NCBI RefSeq assembly: GCF_000002075.1
Contig: NW_004797319.1
Location: 1,128,363 to 1,192,362 of the forward strand
Length of the DNA stretch: 64,000 nucleotides
Direction of reading: 5' to 3'
From: Aplysia californica
Taxonomy: Eukaryota > Mollusca > Gastropoda > Aplysiida > Aplysiidae
In this document: positions 63,647-64,000 of the stretch, piece after piece
Layout of the letters: each line of letters begins with the position of its first letter
How positions within the stretch are numbered: the first letter of the stretch is position 1
Position numbers and translations under genes: made by a program
Notes under the pieces: model-generated
What the model saw: the letters and a program-made list of their open reading frames with translations, nothing else
What the model was told of the DNA's origin: nothing
The model's database searches: none

Positions 63647-64000
63647 GTAAGTAGTAAAACTGCCTGTACTTAATATGTGGTTTGATTTGGTTGTATTTTA
63701 GTCTTTTCGGTAGCTCAGCATTCAGTTGAATGAATGAAGTATTTACAGGGTTGTCAGACCCAAATGCTGCTTTTATCAAATGCACTTCGTAAACCTAATT
63801 GTAGTAGGCTGTTTAGTGTGAACGCGCTCACGGCAGGGCGAATCGGCCGCGGTACGCCCCGTAGATTTTTGTGGCTGGCCGTGAAGCCTCGCGCTACGGT
63901 GGGTCTAAACAACTCACAGTTTTATTTCGTTTGTGAATTGCACTACCACTCCCGATACATCTTTTTAAACAGAAAAGAAAGGTCTTCAAAATGGCGGTCT
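63647..64000. other. Start of intron 39; GC-rich block of unknown nature
   Basis: 63800-63915 is unusually GC-rich and begins and ends with GTTTAG / CTAAAC, with a weak inverted match (GTGAACGCGCTCACGGC near CCGTGAAGCCTCGCGC). It may be one end of a DNA element. The rest is AT-rich and cut by the window edge. Confidence 0.3.

Noticed and set aside
60701-61033. 110-codon open frame in intron 37
   Set aside because: Composition is that of AT-rich intron (Phe, Leu, Cys, Val), with no motif and no fit to VIRMA phases.
63980-64000. ATGGCGGTCT at the right edge as the start of another gene
   Set aside because: Only ten bases are visible and VIRMA is still open at this point; nothing supports a start.
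1-64000. LTR retrotransposon, retrovirus-like or Polinton-like sequence
   Set aside because: No long direct terminal repeats, and no gag, protease, integrase, envelope or capsid-like coding text were seen; the reverse-transcriptase text found belongs to LINEs.

Overview
The window is a piece of an animal nuclear genome and is almost entirely one host gene on the + strand: the virilizer homologue VIRMA (KIAA1429), the large scaffold of the nuclear m6A mRNA methyltransferase complex. I identified it by joining 39 short open segments with consistent splice sites and reading phase. From start to end they match the vertebrate protein as I know it: the N-terminal LLFFDTF block, the proline run after a GWY block, GYEDISSDEE, the repeated helical blocks, LMLKELL / LLVLSELLPLP, RKLWSVHL, LTDHDYGFFHL, NTSRPPSMHVDDFV and RFFTPP. 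The coding exons run from an ATG at 1478 to 63646 (about 2174 codons), and the gene continues past the right edge, because exon 39 ends in an open phase before a donor. No other host gene is convincing.

The organism is probably a lophotrochozoan, most likely a gastropod mollusc. The grounds are the gene structure, the AT-rich introns full of tRNA-derived SINEs of a molluscan type, many short DNA transposons and abundant GT/GA microsatellites. The species assignment is inference. I saw no LTR retrovirus-like or Polinton-like element.

Layout: 1-1477 upstream sequence and 5' UTR; exon 1 at 1478; a 5.5 kb intron 1 with diverged repeats and a TIR element; exons 2-5 (7098-9841) encode the conserved N-terminal domain; intron 5 carries two related pogo/Tigger-like elements; exon 6 (13460-14893) is a very large exon for a region rich in Arg with Asp, Glu or Ser that vertebrate VIRMA lacks; exons 7-10 are acidic; exons 11-33 encode the helical scaffold; exons 34-39 encode the C-terminal part, ending in an RGG/Pro-rich tail that is cut by the window edge.

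Introns make up about 90% of the gene. Two short dispersed repeat families (here A and B) occur over thirty times. Family A ends in a hairpin whose two arms change together between subfamilies. Several introns carry tandem arrays grown from the neighbouring exon-intron junction (introns 20, 25, 28 and 35). Two places suggest alternative products: an open intron tail after exon 23, and a duplicated in-frame acceptor 99 nt before exon 29. I found no sign of a separate new system; the most novel features are the insert in VIRMA and the behaviour of the intron repeats.
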